64,000 nt of DNA from Paenibacillus sp. V4I3 (GCF_030817215.1 NZ_JAUSZA010000001.1:2330501-2394500); one strand, 5' to 3'; positions 53,942 to 63,344 are shown, numbered from the stretch's first letter. Notes: generated from the sequence alone by a model not told the origin. Numbers and translations are program-made.

Positions 53942-55414
53942 ATGTCTCTTCGCTTGCGGCTAACGCTTTGGTATTCAGGGATATTGGCACTAACCATGCT
54001 GCTCTTTGGCATTGTTCTTTATTTTTTCTTGAATTATTTCCTATACGATCAAATTCGCCAAGATGTGAAACGGGAGGCAGGCAATAGCTCCTTGCGTATT
54101 CAGAAGAGCATTGCTCTTTCACAGAAGGGACTCGTCGTTGATTTGGAACTGGAAAGCAGGGACTTCTACTCTACGAATACGTTTCTGCAATTATATAATG
54201 TTACACTCAAAAGCTTTAATCGCTCGGCTAACTTACAATACTATGATGTTACTTTGCCTTTAGCGAAGAATACGATTGATAAATTAAAGCAAGAGGATGG
54301 TTTTTTCGAAAAGACCAAGGTACTTGGGCAAGACTTCCTCATTTATAATCAAGCGATCAGGTCCGATGACCAGAACCAACTCATCGGGATTCTTCAAGCG
54401 GCTGTACCGATTGGCAGTTATGAAAAAACGTCCGTTACCCTTCGGTATACCCTGATGATTTGGGCATTGCTAACGATTATTGTGGCAGCTTCACTTGGTT
54501 GGTTCTTGGCGCGCAAAGCGCTCAAGCCGATCGAACGCGTCATTGACGCCGCGAATCAAATAGGAAGCAGCGATGATCTGGAAAAACGTATCCACTATGA
54601 CGGTCCACTAGATGAGATTGGGCGCTTGACGGAGACGATCAACGGGATGCTCTCTCGTATTCAGATTACCTATCTGGAATTGGATGAAGCGTACCGCGCC
54701 CAGCGCAGGTTCGTATCGGACGCATCTCATGAGCTGAGAACACCGCTTACAACGATTCGAGGAAATGTCGACTTGTTGGAAAAGATGTGGAAGCAGACTT
54801 CGGGGAGTACAGAACTTGCTACACCTGATCAAATGCAGATGTCACTTGAGGCTATGCATGATATTGCAGGAGAAGCACAGCGAATGAGCAGACTAGTCAA
54901 TGATCTTCTTGCTCTAGCGAGAGCAGATGCCGGCGTTCTTATGGAAAAGAAGCCAGTTGAGATCATGCCGCTCGTTCAAGAAGTGGTAAGGCGTGCTCAA
55001 TTGCTCGAGCATACCGCTGATTGGCAAGTGGGTGATTTAGATGCATTAGAACTTGCGGTCGTGCAAGGGAATCGGGATTATTTGCAGCAATTGTTGTTTA
55101 TTTTCATCGAAAATGCGTTCAAGTATACACCTGTTGGAACCGTAAAGTTCGAGGCGTCGCGAACGGATAGCTTTATTGGTATTCGGATTACCGATACGGG
55201 AATTGGTATGGATAAAGAGGATATTCCTCATATTTTCGACAGATTTTATCGTGCAGATTTATCAAGGGGACTGACGTCTGGAACTGGACTTGGTTTATCG
55301 ATCGCCAAATGGATTATTGATGAACACGGTGGGTCTATTGAAGTGACAACGCGCAAAGACGAGGGAAGTACCTTTATGATTTGGCTTCCAGCAAACTTTC
55401 CTCTCTCTGTATAA
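53942..55414 (+). CDS. Sensor histidine kinase, HAMP/HisKA type
   Basis: 490 codons. A membrane helix near the N terminus (SGILALTMLLFGIVLYFFL), a ~140-residue outside domain, a second helix (TLMIWALLTIIVAASLGWFL), a HAMP domain, HisKA with the phosphorylated His263 in SDASHELRTPLTTI, and a HATPase domain with NAFKYTP, DTGIGMDKEDIPHIFDRFYR and GTGLGLSIAKWI. The layout is that of an envelope-sensing kinase such as ArlS or CssS. Partner of the preceding regulator. Confidence 0.93.
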   Translation: MSLRLRLTLWYSGILALTMLLFGIVLYFFLNYFLYDQIRQDVKREAGNSSLRIQKSIALSQKGLVVDLELESRDFYSTNTFLQLYNVTLKSFNRSANLQYYDVTLPLAKNTIDKLKQEDGFFEKTKVLGQDFLIYNQAIRSDDQNQLIGILQAAVPIGSYEKTSVTLRYTLMIWALLTIIVAASLGWFLARKALKPIERVIDAANQIGSSDDLEKRIHYDGPLDEIGRLTETINGMLSRIQITYLELDEAYRAQRRFVSDASHELRTPLTTIRGNVDLLEKMWKQTSGSTELATPDQMQMSLEAMHDIAGEAQRMSRLVNDLLALARADAGVLMEKKPVEIMPLVQEVVRRAQLLEHTADWQVGDLDALELAVVQGNRDYLQQLLFIFIENAFKYTPVGTVKFEASRTDSFIGIRITDTGIGMDKEDIPHIFDRFYRADLSRGLTSGTGLGLSIAKWIIDEHGGSIEVTTRKDEGSTFMIWLPANFPLSV

Positions 55415-55460
55415 TCAGCTATAATGAAAGAAAATAATGTTTCTTAGGCAGGTGGAAGAA

Positions 55461-56417
55461 ATGGAAGTTGTCCGAATATCACCCAGAGGCTATTGTTATG
55501 GCGTTGTAGATGCTATGGCACTTGCTATGCAAACTGCTAAAAACTTAAATCTTCCTAGACCTATTTATATATTAGGCATGATTGTTCATAATGCGCATGT
55601 TACTGATTTCTTCAAAGAAGAAGGTGTCATCACATTAGATGGTGAGAACCGGCTTGAAATATTAGAACAAATCGAAACAGGGACGGTCATTTTCACTGCT
55701 CACGGGGTTTCTCCTGAAGTAAGACGCAGAGCCCGAGACAAGGGCTTAACCGTTGTAGATGCAACCTGTCCAGATGTGACGAAGACACACGATTTAATTC
55801 GAGAAAAAGTAGCCGACGGCTATGAAGTTATCTATATCGGGAAGAAAGCTCATCCTGAGCCGGAAGGCGCAGTAGGTGTAGCTCCGGACAAAGTTCACCT
55901 CATCGAGAAGCTTGAAGAAGCAGATCAACTAGACATTAAACCCGATCGTATTATTATTACGAACCAAACAACAATGAGCCAATGGGACATTAAGCATATT
56001 ATGAATCGTTTACTTGAACTATTCCCAAAAGCTGAGATTCATAATGAGATCTGTCTAGCCACGCAGGTTAGACAAGAAGCGGTTGCTGAACAAGCGAAGG
56101 AAGTCGATCTAGTTATCGTAGTTGGAGATCCGAAAAGTAATAATTCGAACCGCTTAGCGCAAGTTTCAGAGGAAATTGCAGGAGTTAGAGCGTATAGAAT
56201 ATCTGATATCACGGAGCTTAATCGCACGTGGTTAACCAATGTACGCAAGGTCGGTGTTACATCTGGCGCTTCAACTCCTACACCTATAACCAAAGAGGTA
56301 ATTTCCTACTTGGAAGGCTATGATGCGAAAGATGAAACCAGTTGGGGAATTACACGTACTATTAATATGAAGAAGCTCATTCCGGCTGTTAAATCCAAAG
56401 CAGCTAGTAGTGAGTGA
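55461..56417 (+). CDS. ispH: 4-hydroxy-3-methylbut-2-enyl diphosphate reductase
   Basis: 318 codons from ATG 55461, with AGGTGG upstream; an in-frame ATG at 55437 is less likely. Last enzyme of the non-mevalonate isoprenoid pathway, making IPP and DMAPP. The three iron-sulfur cysteines are present: Cys12 (RGYCYG), Cys103 (DATCPDV) and Cys198 (EICLATQ). [14 protein letters not shown] is the substrate block, and [12 protein letters not shown] the C-terminal one. Complete. Confidence 0.95.
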   Translation: MEVVRISPRGYCYGVVDAMALAMQTAKNLNLPRPIYILGMIVHNAHVTDFFKEEGVITLDGENRLEILEQIETGTVIFTAHGVSPEVRRRARDKGLTVVDATCPDVTKTHDLIREKVADGYEVIYIGKKAHPEPEGAVGVAPDKVHLIEKLEEADQLDIKPDRIIITNQTTMSQWDIKHIMNRLLELFPKAEIHNEICLATQVRQEAVAEQAKEVDLVIVVGDPKSNNSNRLAQVSEEIAGVRAYRISDITELNRTWLTNVRKVGVTSGASTPTPITKEVISYLEGYDAKDETSWGITRTINMKKLIPAVKSKAASSE

Positions 56418-56453
56418 TCCTTATTTATTCCACAGGGCGGGATTGAGATCAGC

Positions 56454-56999
56454 ATGCAAAGCACTCAGAAGGTGAAAATGATGAAAGTGAAAGCTCGCTA
56501 CGATTGGAAAAGCACGAAGCGCTGGTTTAGATATAAATATTTACTTCTCTTACGTGCCAAAGGCGGTCCTTCCAAAGTAGCACGCGGCTTTTCAATTGGA
56601 TTGTTTGTAGAGATGTTTACTTTACCTACAGCCGGTTTTGCATTCGTTCTTATCTTTCCGTTGGTTTATTTATTAAGAGCTAATTTACCTGGAGCGTTAA
56701 TTGGTTTTGTGTTTGGAAAAGTGATTTATATTCCATTCTCGATACTCAATAAGCAAGTGGGGGATTGGTTGGTACCGAAGCACTTTAAGATTTATCTGAT
56801 ACATCATTTACCGCACATGCTTTCTAATATTATTAGAGGTGGTTTGGATTTGATTGTAGGCGGTATGGTGGTTGGGTTGATACTTGGGGTTATTGCCTAC
56901 TTCCCAGTGGTGCTCTTACTTAAATTCCATACGAATCGTCGCAAAGAAAAACGTAAAATCCGTAAAGATCAACTTGCCCCTTCGAATACAAATGAATAG
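56454..56999 (+). CDS. DUF2062 membrane protein
   Basis: Up to 181 codons; ATGs at 56478 and 56481 are alternatives and no ribosome site is decisive. After a basic N terminus, ARGFSIGLFVEMFTLPTAGF and LPGALIGFVFGKVIY are DUF2062-like, followed by a strongly hydrophobic segment (RGGLDLIVGGMVVGLILGVI) and a very basic tail. Probably a small inner-membrane protein. No function is known to me. Confidence 0.82.
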   Translation: MQSTQKVKMMKVKARYDWKSTKRWFRYKYLLLLRAKGGPSKVARGFSIGLFVEMFTLPTAGFAFVLIFPLVYLLRANLPGALIGFVFGKVIYIPFSILNKQVGDWLVPKHFKIYLIHHLPHMLSNIIRGGLDLIVGGMVVGLILGVIAYFPVVLLLKFHTNRRKEKRKIRKDQLAPSNTNE

Positions 57000-57009
57000 C
57001 AAATAAATT

Positions 57010-57037
57010 AACGCTTGACGAAAACTCGTCAGGCGTT
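57010..57037 (+). terminator. Hairpin after the DUF2062 gene
   Basis: A 12-bp stem with one G-U pair, 57010-57021 with 57026-57037. The following T-run is weak. Confidence 0.5.
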
Positions 57038-57128
57038 GTATATTTACTTTAGTGATTAAAAGCGTAGAAGCGAACAAGCGTTGAAGTATACAAGTGATCC
57101 AACCCATATAATAAGGAGCGTGTTTAAG

Positions 57129-58172
57129 ATGATCGCCATTACATCCAACAAAACATCAGATGAGCGTATTCAGGAAATTGTACAATTCATAGAAAAGCAA
57201 GGTGTCCAAGCTCACGTCTCCAAAGGTGAGGATCGCACAGTCATCGGAATTATCGGTCAAGCAGATCCTAAATTAGCAGAACAGTTGCGTCAAATGTCAG
57301 GAGTTGAGCAAGTCGTGAAAATTTCGAAATCCTATAAATTAGCAAGCCGTGACTTTCATCCGGCTGATACGGTTATCAAAATTAAAGGTGTTGAAATCGG
57401 TGGCGAGCAGCTTGTTGTCATGGGCGGCCCGTGCGCTGTAGAAACGCCAGAACAGATTGATGAGATCGCACGTTTAGTGAAAGCAGCGGGAGGTCAAGTT
57501 CTCCGCGGTGGCGCATTTAAACCAAGAACAGGTCCTTACAGCTTCCAAGGTGTTGGCGTTGAAGGCTTGATCATGATGGCAGAAGCGGGTAAGAAGCATG
57601 GTCTTCTTACAATTACAGAAGTTATGACACCTGAGTATGTTGATGTATGTGCACAATACGCAGATATCCTTCAAGTAGGTACACGTAATATGCAAAACTT
57701 TGATTTGCTTCGCAAGCTCGGAACGATTCAAACGCCTGTACTGCTCAAACGTGGTTTCAGCTCCACTTACGATGAATTCTTGAATGCTGCTGAATACATT
57801 CTTGCTGGCGGTAACCCGAATGTTATGCTCTGTGAACGCGGAATCCGAACATTCGAAACGTACACACGGAATACACTGGATTTATCGGCTATCCCGGTTC
57901 TTAAACAATTGAGCCATCTTCCGGTAATCTCAGATCCGAGTCACGGTACTGGCCGTAGAGAGCTTGTTGTTCCTATGACAAAGGCATCCGTAGCCGCAGG
58001 AGCAGATGGTTTGATCATCGAAATGCACACAGATCCAGACAATTCAATGACTGGTGATGGCGTTCAATCCTTGTTCCCTGATCAATTCGCTAATTTGCTT
58101 GTTGATCTTGAGAAGCTTGCTCCGCTTCTTGGTAAAAAGTTTGATACACATAAAGAAGTTATCTTGGCGTAA
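57129..58172 (+). CDS. aroF: 3-deoxy-7-phosphoheptulonate synthase (DAHP synthase), AroA-I-beta type
   Basis: 347 codons from ATG 57129, with AAGGAGCG upstream; an ATG at 57081 has no ribosome site. It makes DAHP from phosphoenolpyruvate and erythrose 4-phosphate, the first step of the shikimate pathway. The first ~80 residues look like the ferredoxin-like regulatory domain of the Thermotoga-type enzyme. The catalytic barrel contains VVMGGPCAVETPEQI, RGGAFKPRTGPYSFQG, QVGTRNMQNFDLL and SDPSHGTGRRELV. Probable feedback inhibition by aromatic amino acids through the N-terminal domain. Confidence 0.94.
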   Translation: MIAITSNKTSDERIQEIVQFIEKQGVQAHVSKGEDRTVIGIIGQADPKLAEQLRQMSGVEQVVKISKSYKLASRDFHPADTVIKIKGVEIGGEQLVVMGGPCAVETPEQIDEIARLVKAAGGQVLRGGAFKPRTGPYSFQGVGVEGLIMMAEAGKKHGLLTITEVMTPEYVDVCAQYADILQVGTRNMQNFDLLRKLGTIQTPVLLKRGFSSTYDEFLNAAEYILAGGNPNVMLCERGIRTFETYTRNTLDLSAIPVLKQLSHLPVISDPSHGTGRRELVVPMTKASVAAGADGLIIEMHTDPDNSMTGDGVQSLFPDQFANLLVDLEKLAPLLGKKFDTHKEVILA

Positions 58173-58190
58173 CGGTAATAGTTCTAAGAT

Positions 58191-58230
58191 GACTGGTTTC
58201 CTCGAAAGAGGAGCCAGTTTTCCTATTTTT
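58191..58230 (+). terminator. Terminator of the DAHP synthase gene
   Basis: Stem 58191-58203 with 58208-58219 around a GAAA loop, followed by TTTCCTATTTTT. Confidence 0.85.
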
Positions 58231-58256
58231 GGATATGGGACAAATCTGTGAAATTG

Positions 58257-58331
58257 TGTGAGCATAGCTTACACAAAAATAAAAAATACCTGACATAAGT
58301 ATTGACTGTGTAAGCAAAATCGCTATATAAT
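58257..58331 (+). promoter_or_regulatory. glnA promoter with a perfect GlnR/TnrA box
   Basis: TGTGAGCATAGCTTACA at 58257-58273 fits TGTNAN7TNACA exactly. Downstream, TTGACT at 58302-58307 and TATAAT at 58326-58331 (18-base spacer) form the promoter. The box centre lies ~73 bases before the expected start, further than in typical TnrA activation. Confidence 0.75.
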
Positions 58332-58410
58332 ATGTGCAAGATAACAACCAAAAGTTGAACATTAATCATGTAAAGTACGTTGAATGTACGGAAATGGGAG
58401 GGTTTTTTAA

Positions 58411-59835
58411 ATGTCAGTTCAAAACGTGTTGAACCTTATCAAGGAAAAAAATATTGAGTGGGTAGATTTTCGTTTCGTAGGTCTTACCGGTAAAGCACAG
58501 CATATTTCTTTGCCTGCTACTGAAGTAGATGAAGAAACTTTCGTAAACGGAGTAGCTTTTGACGGTTCATCCATCCCAGGATTCCGTGGTATTGAACAAT
58601 CTGACATGGTCATGATGCCAGATACAGAAACTGCTTATGTAGATCCTTTCACAGCTCACCCGACTTTGATCATTATGAGCAACATCCACACACCTGAAGG
58701 CGAGCGTTATGATCGCGATCCACGCAGCATCGCTCAAAAAGCAGAAGAATATCTGCAAACAACTGGTGTAGGTACTACAGCATTCTTCGCACCAGAATCC
58801 GAGTTTTTCATTTTTGATGACGTTCGTTTTGAAAATGGTATGAACAAATCCTACTTCGAAGTTGATTCCGAAGAAGCAGGTTGGAACACTGGACGCAAAG
58901 AAGAAGGCGGTAACCTTGGTTACAAAGTTCCAGTAAAAGGCGGTTACGTTCCAGTAGCTCCAATCGATTCCCAACAAGATATTCGTTCCGAAATGTGTAA
59001 TAAACTTGCTGATGCAGGTCTTCGTATCGAACGTCATCATCACGAAGTGGCTACAGCTGGTCAAGCTGAAATCAACTTCCGTTTTGACACATTGACTAAA
59101 ACAGCAGATAACCTGCTCAAATACAAATATATCGTTGCTAACACAGCTAGAGAATACGGTAAAGTAGCAACTTTCATGCCTAAGCCACTGTTTGGTGATA
59201 ATGGTAGCGGTATGCACGTTCACATGTCCATTTTCGATGGCAGCGAGCCTTTGTTCTATGAAAAAGGAGCATATGCAAACCTGAGCGAAATGGCAATCAA
59301 CTATATCGGTGGTATTCTTTACCACGCACCAGCATTGATCGCATTGACAAACCCAAGTACAAACTCCTTCAAACGTCTGGTTCCTGGTTACGAAGCGCCG
59401 GTTAACCTTGTATTCTCCAAAGGTAACCGTTCCGCAGCAGTTCGTATTCCAATCGCAGCTGTGACACCTAAAGGTTGTCGTATCGAATTCCGTACACCGG
59501 ATAGCACGGCTAACCCATACCTCGCTTTCGCAGCAATGCTGATGGCAGGTCTTGACGGTATCAAAAAGAAAATCGATCCGCGTGCTCTTGGATACGGTCC
59601 TTTCGATACAAACATCTATGAAATGTCCGATGCTGAGAAAGCTGAGATCCGCAGCGTTCCTGGTACATTAGATGAAGCTCTGGATGCTCTTGCAGCAGAT
59701 TCCGACTTCTTGATTGAAGGCGGCGTATTCACACAAGATTTCATCGATAACTATATCGAATTGAAACGCGGCGAAGCGAAAGCTGTAGCAATCCGTATTC
59801 ACCCACACGAGTACAACCTTTACTTCGATTGCTAA
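58411..59835 (+). CDS. glnA: Glutamine synthetase type I, beta subtype
   Basis: 474 codons after GGGAGGG. It makes glutamine from glutamate, ammonia and ATP. Motifs: FDGSSIPGFRGIEQSDM, FFAPESEFFIFDDV, HHHEVATAGQ, MPKPLFGDNGSGMHVHMS, IPIAAVTPKGCRIEFRTPDS. It carries the ~25-residue insertion (about 145-175, with GWNTGRKEEGGNLGYK) and the C-terminal NIYEMS with Tyr403, matching the adenylylated tyrosine of enterobacterial GSI-beta. Bacillus GlnA is the shorter GSI-alpha form, so this is a different subtype. It is a single gene with its own GlnR box and terminator. Confidence 0.95.
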   Translation: MSVQNVLNLIKEKNIEWVDFRFVGLTGKAQHISLPATEVDEETFVNGVAFDGSSIPGFRGIEQSDMVMMPDTETAYVDPFTAHPTLIIMSNIHTPEGERYDRDPRSIAQKAEEYLQTTGVGTTAFFAPESEFFIFDDVRFENGMNKSYFEVDSEEAGWNTGRKEEGGNLGYKVPVKGGYVPVAPIDSQQDIRSEMCNKLADAGLRIERHHHEVATAGQAEINFRFDTLTKTADNLLKYKYIVANTAREYGKVATFMPKPLFGDNGSGMHVHMSIFDGSEPLFYEKGAYANLSEMAINYIGGILYHAPALIALTNPSTNSFKRLVPGYEAPVNLVFSKGNRSAAVRIPIAAVTPKGCRIEFRTPDSTANPYLAFAAMLMAGLDGIKKKIDPRALGYGPFDTNIYEMSDAEKAEIRSVPGTLDEALDALAADSDFLIEGGVFTQDFIDNYIELKRGEAKAVAIRIHPHEYNLYFDC

Positions 59836-59866
59836 TTCCTTAGCGCTTATACATGAATAACATACG

Positions 59867-59909
59867 AGCTGCTTCTTTCATAGTTTTCTATGGAGGAGGC
59901 AGCTTTTTC
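59867..59909 (+). terminator. Terminator of glnA
   Basis: AGCTGC at 59867-59872 with GCAGCT at 59899-59904 and an inner CATAG/CTATG stem, followed by TTTTTC. Confidence 0.82.
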
Positions 59910-59932
59910 ATTTATCGATAATGAAACTCTTT

Positions 59933-59947
59933 TGATAATGATTACAA
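59933..59947 (+). promoter_or_regulatory. Fur/PerR/Zur-like box before the FMN reductase gene
   Basis: TGATAAT-G-ATTACAA, two mismatches from the 7-1-7 consensus TGATAATNATTATCA. It lies ~30 bases upstream of a TATAAT at 59977-59982. Confidence 0.45.
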
Positions 59948-60015
59948 TTAGTGCTGTTATCAGATTGAAATTGAGGTATAATGAATGCATGAATCAGATC
60001 TGGAAGGAGATTATT

Positions 60016-60567
60016 ATGAAAATTACCATGATAGCAGGAAGTAATCAGAGATCAGCGACAAGTACAAGACTTGCTGAATATATCAAGCATCTTGCGACCC
60101 AAGAGGGCCACGAGGTGACGTTGATTGACTTGTATCAAACACCGCTCCCTTTCTATACACCAGATGATGCAAACACGGGGCACGAAGCTCTAGAGAAATT
60201 AAAAGAAGCCATGCTTGAAGCAGAGGGGATCGTACTGGCAACACCGGAATATCATAGTGGAATTTCTGGTGTTTTGAAAAATGCGCTTGATCATCTAGGA
60301 CAAGATCATTTCAATAATAAGGTTGTCTTATCTGTAAGTTCAGCAGGCGGGGCAATTGCTGTAAGCTCTCTGACGCAGTTGCAAACCATCGTACGCAATC
60401 TGCATGGCATTAACTGCCCAGATTGGCTATCTATTGGAGGCGATCAGCGGAAGAGCTTCCAAACGGGTGTAACACATCAAGATATCCATCCAGATGTCGA
60501 TAAACGTGTTCGTCGTGTTGTTGGTTCATTCCTCAATTTATCCAAACAATTGGCTGTGAAAGCATAG
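60016..60567 (+). CDS. NADPH-dependent FMN reductase / azoreductase-like flavoprotein
   Basis: 183 codons from ATG 60016, with GAAGGAG upstream; the frame is open much further up but without ribosome sites. A flavodoxin-fold reductase: MIAGSNQRSATSTRLAEYI binds the FMN phosphate and TPEYHSGISGVLKNALDHL is the family signature. It is like B. subtilis AzoR/YhdA-type enzymes that reduce FMN, quinones or azo dyes. A Fur/PerR-like site upstream hints at iron or peroxide control. Different from ssuE at 17292, only distantly alike. Confidence 0.9.
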   Translation: MKITMIAGSNQRSATSTRLAEYIKHLATQEGHEVTLIDLYQTPLPFYTPDDANTGHEALEKLKEAMLEAEGIVLATPEYHSGISGVLKNALDHLGQDHFNNKVVLSVSSAGGAIAVSSLTQLQTIVRNLHGINCPDWLSIGGDQRKSFQTGVTHQDIHPDVDKRVRRVVGSFLNLSKQLAVKA

Positions 60568-60676
60568 TTGTACGAATAAAACAAACCAAGGATGTTGTCT
60601 TGGTTTGTTTTTATTTCCACACACTTTTGACACATTTATGTGGTACAGTTTGGAAAATAGGGCGAGGGGGGAGATC

Positions 60677-61996
60677 ATGGGAGTACCATGGACTAACAAG
60701 GAAGTCGTTCATTTATTACATCGAGCCGGATTTGGTTCCACTGGGGAGGAAGTTACTGCTTGTATTGGACTTGGTCGTGAGGAAACGGTGCGACGTCTTA
60801 TTGCCGGAGAGGCGTTGATCGATCAAGCGTCATCGCTAACCCCATTTGATCAATTAACCGCTGATGGTAAGAAATCATTAGATCCGCTGCAATTAGCCGA
60901 TCAACAAATGTACTGGTTATATCGAATGGTATATTCCAGTGCTCCGCTCATTGAAAAGATGACGTTGTTCTGGCATGGACATTTTGCGACGGCGAATTAC
61001 AAGGTTAACGATGTCACTTTAATGGTTCAACAAAATACATTGTTTCGCAAACATGCATTAGGAAGTTTCAAAGAACTCGTACTCGCCATTGGCAAAGATC
61101 CTGCAATGATGATCTGGCTTGATGTGAATCGGAATAAAAAAGGTAAACCAAATGAGAATTATGCCCGCGAAGCCATGGAGCTATTCACGCTAGGTATCGG
61201 TCACTATACAGAGACTGATGTGAAGGAAGCAGCGCGCGCTTTCACGGGTTGGACCTATGATAAGAAGGAAAATAAAGTAGGCTATAATCCAAAACAACAC
61301 GACAATGACACGAAAACGCTGCTTGAAGAAACGGGAAAGCTGGATTCGGATGATGTGATTGAAATTATTTTCCATCAAAAAACGCTGCCAATCTTTCTTG
61401 CTACGAAGCTGCTCAAATATTTTGCTACGGACAGCCCATCCGAAAGTTGGATTCAAAAAGTTGCCGAACATATATCAGCTAAGGCTACTATGGGGGAAGT
61501 GCTTCAGGAGCTATTCCTATCTGACGAATTTTATGAGGAGAAATTGCGGTTATCTCTCATCAAAACACCGGCAGATTATGTTGCAGGTATTCTCAAATGC
61601 TGTAAGCTAACTGTTTCGAAGGGGCATGCACAAGCGATGAGGAGAATGGGACAGGAGCTATACTCCCCGCCGGATGTTGCAGGTTGGAGAGGAGGCGCCT
61701 CATGGCTGAATACAAACTCCTTATTATCAAGGTACCAGTTTGCCGAGTCCATCGCCAAGCAGCTAAACGGCAAGGTGCTCTTATCGGCAGAGTATACACC
61801 TGAACAACAGGAGCGTCCGGAAGAATGGGTAAAATTGTGGAGTCAGCGGATGGGAATCACTGATTTATCGGATAAGACTTTACAGGGTTTAACCGCTTAC
61901 GCAGATGATACCATTGTACATACAAAGCAAAAGAATGCGGGTTTGAGAGGCTTGCTTCAATTAGTGCTGATTAGCCCGGAAGCTCAAATGAAATAG
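60677..61996 (+). CDS. DUF1800 family protein
   Basis: 439 codons from ATG 60677, with GAGGGGGGAG upstream. The DUF1800 wording is present: HLLHRAGFGSTGEEV near the N terminus, KMTLFWHGHFAT, ENYAREAMELFTLGIGHYTE, ARAFTGWTYDKKEN, FLATKLLKYFATDSPS and LYSPPDVAGWRGGASWLNT. No signal peptide is visible. It is nearly always coupled to a DUF1501 gene, as here (15-base gap). Biochemical role unknown to me. Confidence 0.92.
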   Translation: MGVPWTNKEVVHLLHRAGFGSTGEEVTACIGLGREETVRRLIAGEALIDQASSLTPFDQLTADGKKSLDPLQLADQQMYWLYRMVYSSAPLIEKMTLFWHGHFATANYKVNDVTLMVQQNTLFRKHALGSFKELVLAIGKDPAMMIWLDVNRNKKGKPNENYAREAMELFTLGIGHYTETDVKEAARAFTGWTYDKKENKVGYNPKQHDNDTKTLLEETGKLDSDDVIEIIFHQKTLPIFLATKLLKYFATDSPSESWIQKVAEHISAKATMGEVLQELFLSDEFYEEKLRLSLIKTPADYVAGILKCCKLTVSKGHAQAMRRMGQELYSPPDVAGWRGGASWLNTNSLLSRYQFAESIAKQLNGKVLLSAEYTPEQQERPEEWVKLWSQRMGITDLSDKTLQGLTAYADDTIVHTKQKNAGLRGLLQLVLISPEAQMK

Positions 61997-62011
61997 CGAG
62001 GGGTGAGAAAA

Positions 62012-63247
62012 GTGAAATTATCGAGAAGGGATTTTCTGCTTAAGGGTACAGCTATGTTTGCGACTTTAGGCCTAGGCGGAGCTTTATTTACGGATACGGG
62101 AAAATCGATTTTGGCTAGCGGTTTTGATGATGATGTTGATGTTGATGAACCTGTACTTATTGTTGTTCAGTTAAGTGGAGGGAATGATGGCATTAATACG
62201 CTAATTCCTTATGGACAAGGGATTTACTATGATGCGCGGCCGACTTTGGCTTACCAGCAGAAGGATGTGCTTGCATTAGATAATCAAGTAGGCTTGCATC
62301 CAAGTTTAGTTGGCCTCGCTGCACTTTATAAACTTGGGAAAATGGCTGTCGTACAGGGAGTTGGATATCCAGGACCCGATCACTCTCATTTCCGCTCTAT
62401 GGAAATTTGGCAGACAGCCGAGCCAGCGAAGATGAGCCGCACCGGATGGCTTGCACGCTATGCAGAGTCTTCGTTGCGGGATAGCAGTAATCCGCTCAAA
62501 GCTATTCAGATTGGCGCAGGGGGTAAGGCTTTTGCTTCGGAGAAAATGAACTTTCCCGTTATCCAATCTTTAGAAACGTATCATATGATTGATCCGAAAA
62601 CAGCGATGATGGACAAAAATCGGATCACCAAAGCATTCTTGGAGATGTATGGTGTACAGAATCAGACGGAACAGCTGCGTGTCGTATCAGGCCGTGGATA
62701 TGAGGCCTTCAAAAGTGTTGAAGCGATTCAAGCTTTAACGGCTACCTATGCGAATAAAGTGGAGTACCCGAAAACTAATTTTGCAAGGGATCTCCAATTA
62801 GTATCCAAGCTGCTGGCTGGTAAATCGGGCACAAGAATATTCAATGTGCAGATCGGCGGTTTCGATGATCATGCCGATGAGAAGGTCCAGCATGCCAAAG
62901 TGCTGACTCAAGTCGACGAGGGTCTCACAGCTTTCTATAAAGACTTGGAGGTGCAAGGACTGCAGGACCGTGTTGTGGTGATGATGTTTTCGGAGTTTGG
63001 GCGGAGGGTGAAGGAGAACGGAAGCGGCGGAACAGACCATGGAACGGCAGCTCCGATGTTTGTGATTGGAGGCAAGGTGAATGGCGGTCTCTATGGCGCG
63101 TACCCGAGCCTGAGCAATTTGGACAATGGCGATTTGAAGTATGAGGTTGATTTCCGCTGCGTTTACAGCACGCTTATTGATAAATGGTTAAAAGGTGATA
63201 CCACAGCTGTTTTAGGCAAATCATACGTGTCTTTAAAATTTATATAG
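62012..63247 (+). CDS. DUF1501 family protein with Tat signal
   Basis: 411 codons from GTG 62012 (GTG 62003 is also in frame; GAGGGGTGAG lies before). The N terminus LSRRDFLLKGTAMFATLGLGG is a clear twin-arginine signal with SRRDFL, so the folded protein is exported. The rest shows DUF1501 / alkaline-phosphatase-fold features: VVQLSGGNDGINTLIPYG, GPDHSHFRSMEIWQTAEP, QIGGFDDHADEKVQHAKVL, MMFSEFGRRVKENGSGGTDHGT. It likely acts with the DUF1800 product. No substrate is known to me. Confidence 0.92.
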   Translation: MKLSRRDFLLKGTAMFATLGLGGALFTDTGKSILASGFDDDVDVDEPVLIVVQLSGGNDGINTLIPYGQGIYYDARPTLAYQQKDVLALDNQVGLHPSLVGLAALYKLGKMAVVQGVGYPGPDHSHFRSMEIWQTAEPAKMSRTGWLARYAESSLRDSSNPLKAIQIGAGGKAFASEKMNFPVIQSLETYHMIDPKTAMMDKNRITKAFLEMYGVQNQTEQLRVVSGRGYEAFKSVEAIQALTATYANKVEYPKTNFARDLQLVSKLLAGKSGTRIFNVQIGGFDDHADEKVQHAKVLTQVDEGLTAFYKDLEVQGLQDRVVVMMFSEFGRRVKENGSGGTDHGTAAPMFVIGGKVNGGLYGAYPSLSNLDNGDLKYEVDFRCVYSTLIDKWLKGDTTAVLGKSYVSLKFI

Positions 63248-63344
63248 CTGTAGAGCCGGGGCTGCTGCTTCGGCTTTTGGTTTTTAGTCGTTCATGGTAA
63301 CCTATTGAAAAAGACAAAAAAATCGTCGTGCTGGTGGAGGTGCT

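Noticed and set aside
58567-59325. A 252-codon minus-strand frame inside glnA
   Set aside because: It lies fully antisense to a well-conserved gene, has Phe/Cys-rich nonsense composition and no ribosome site. It is a shadow of the glnA codon usage.
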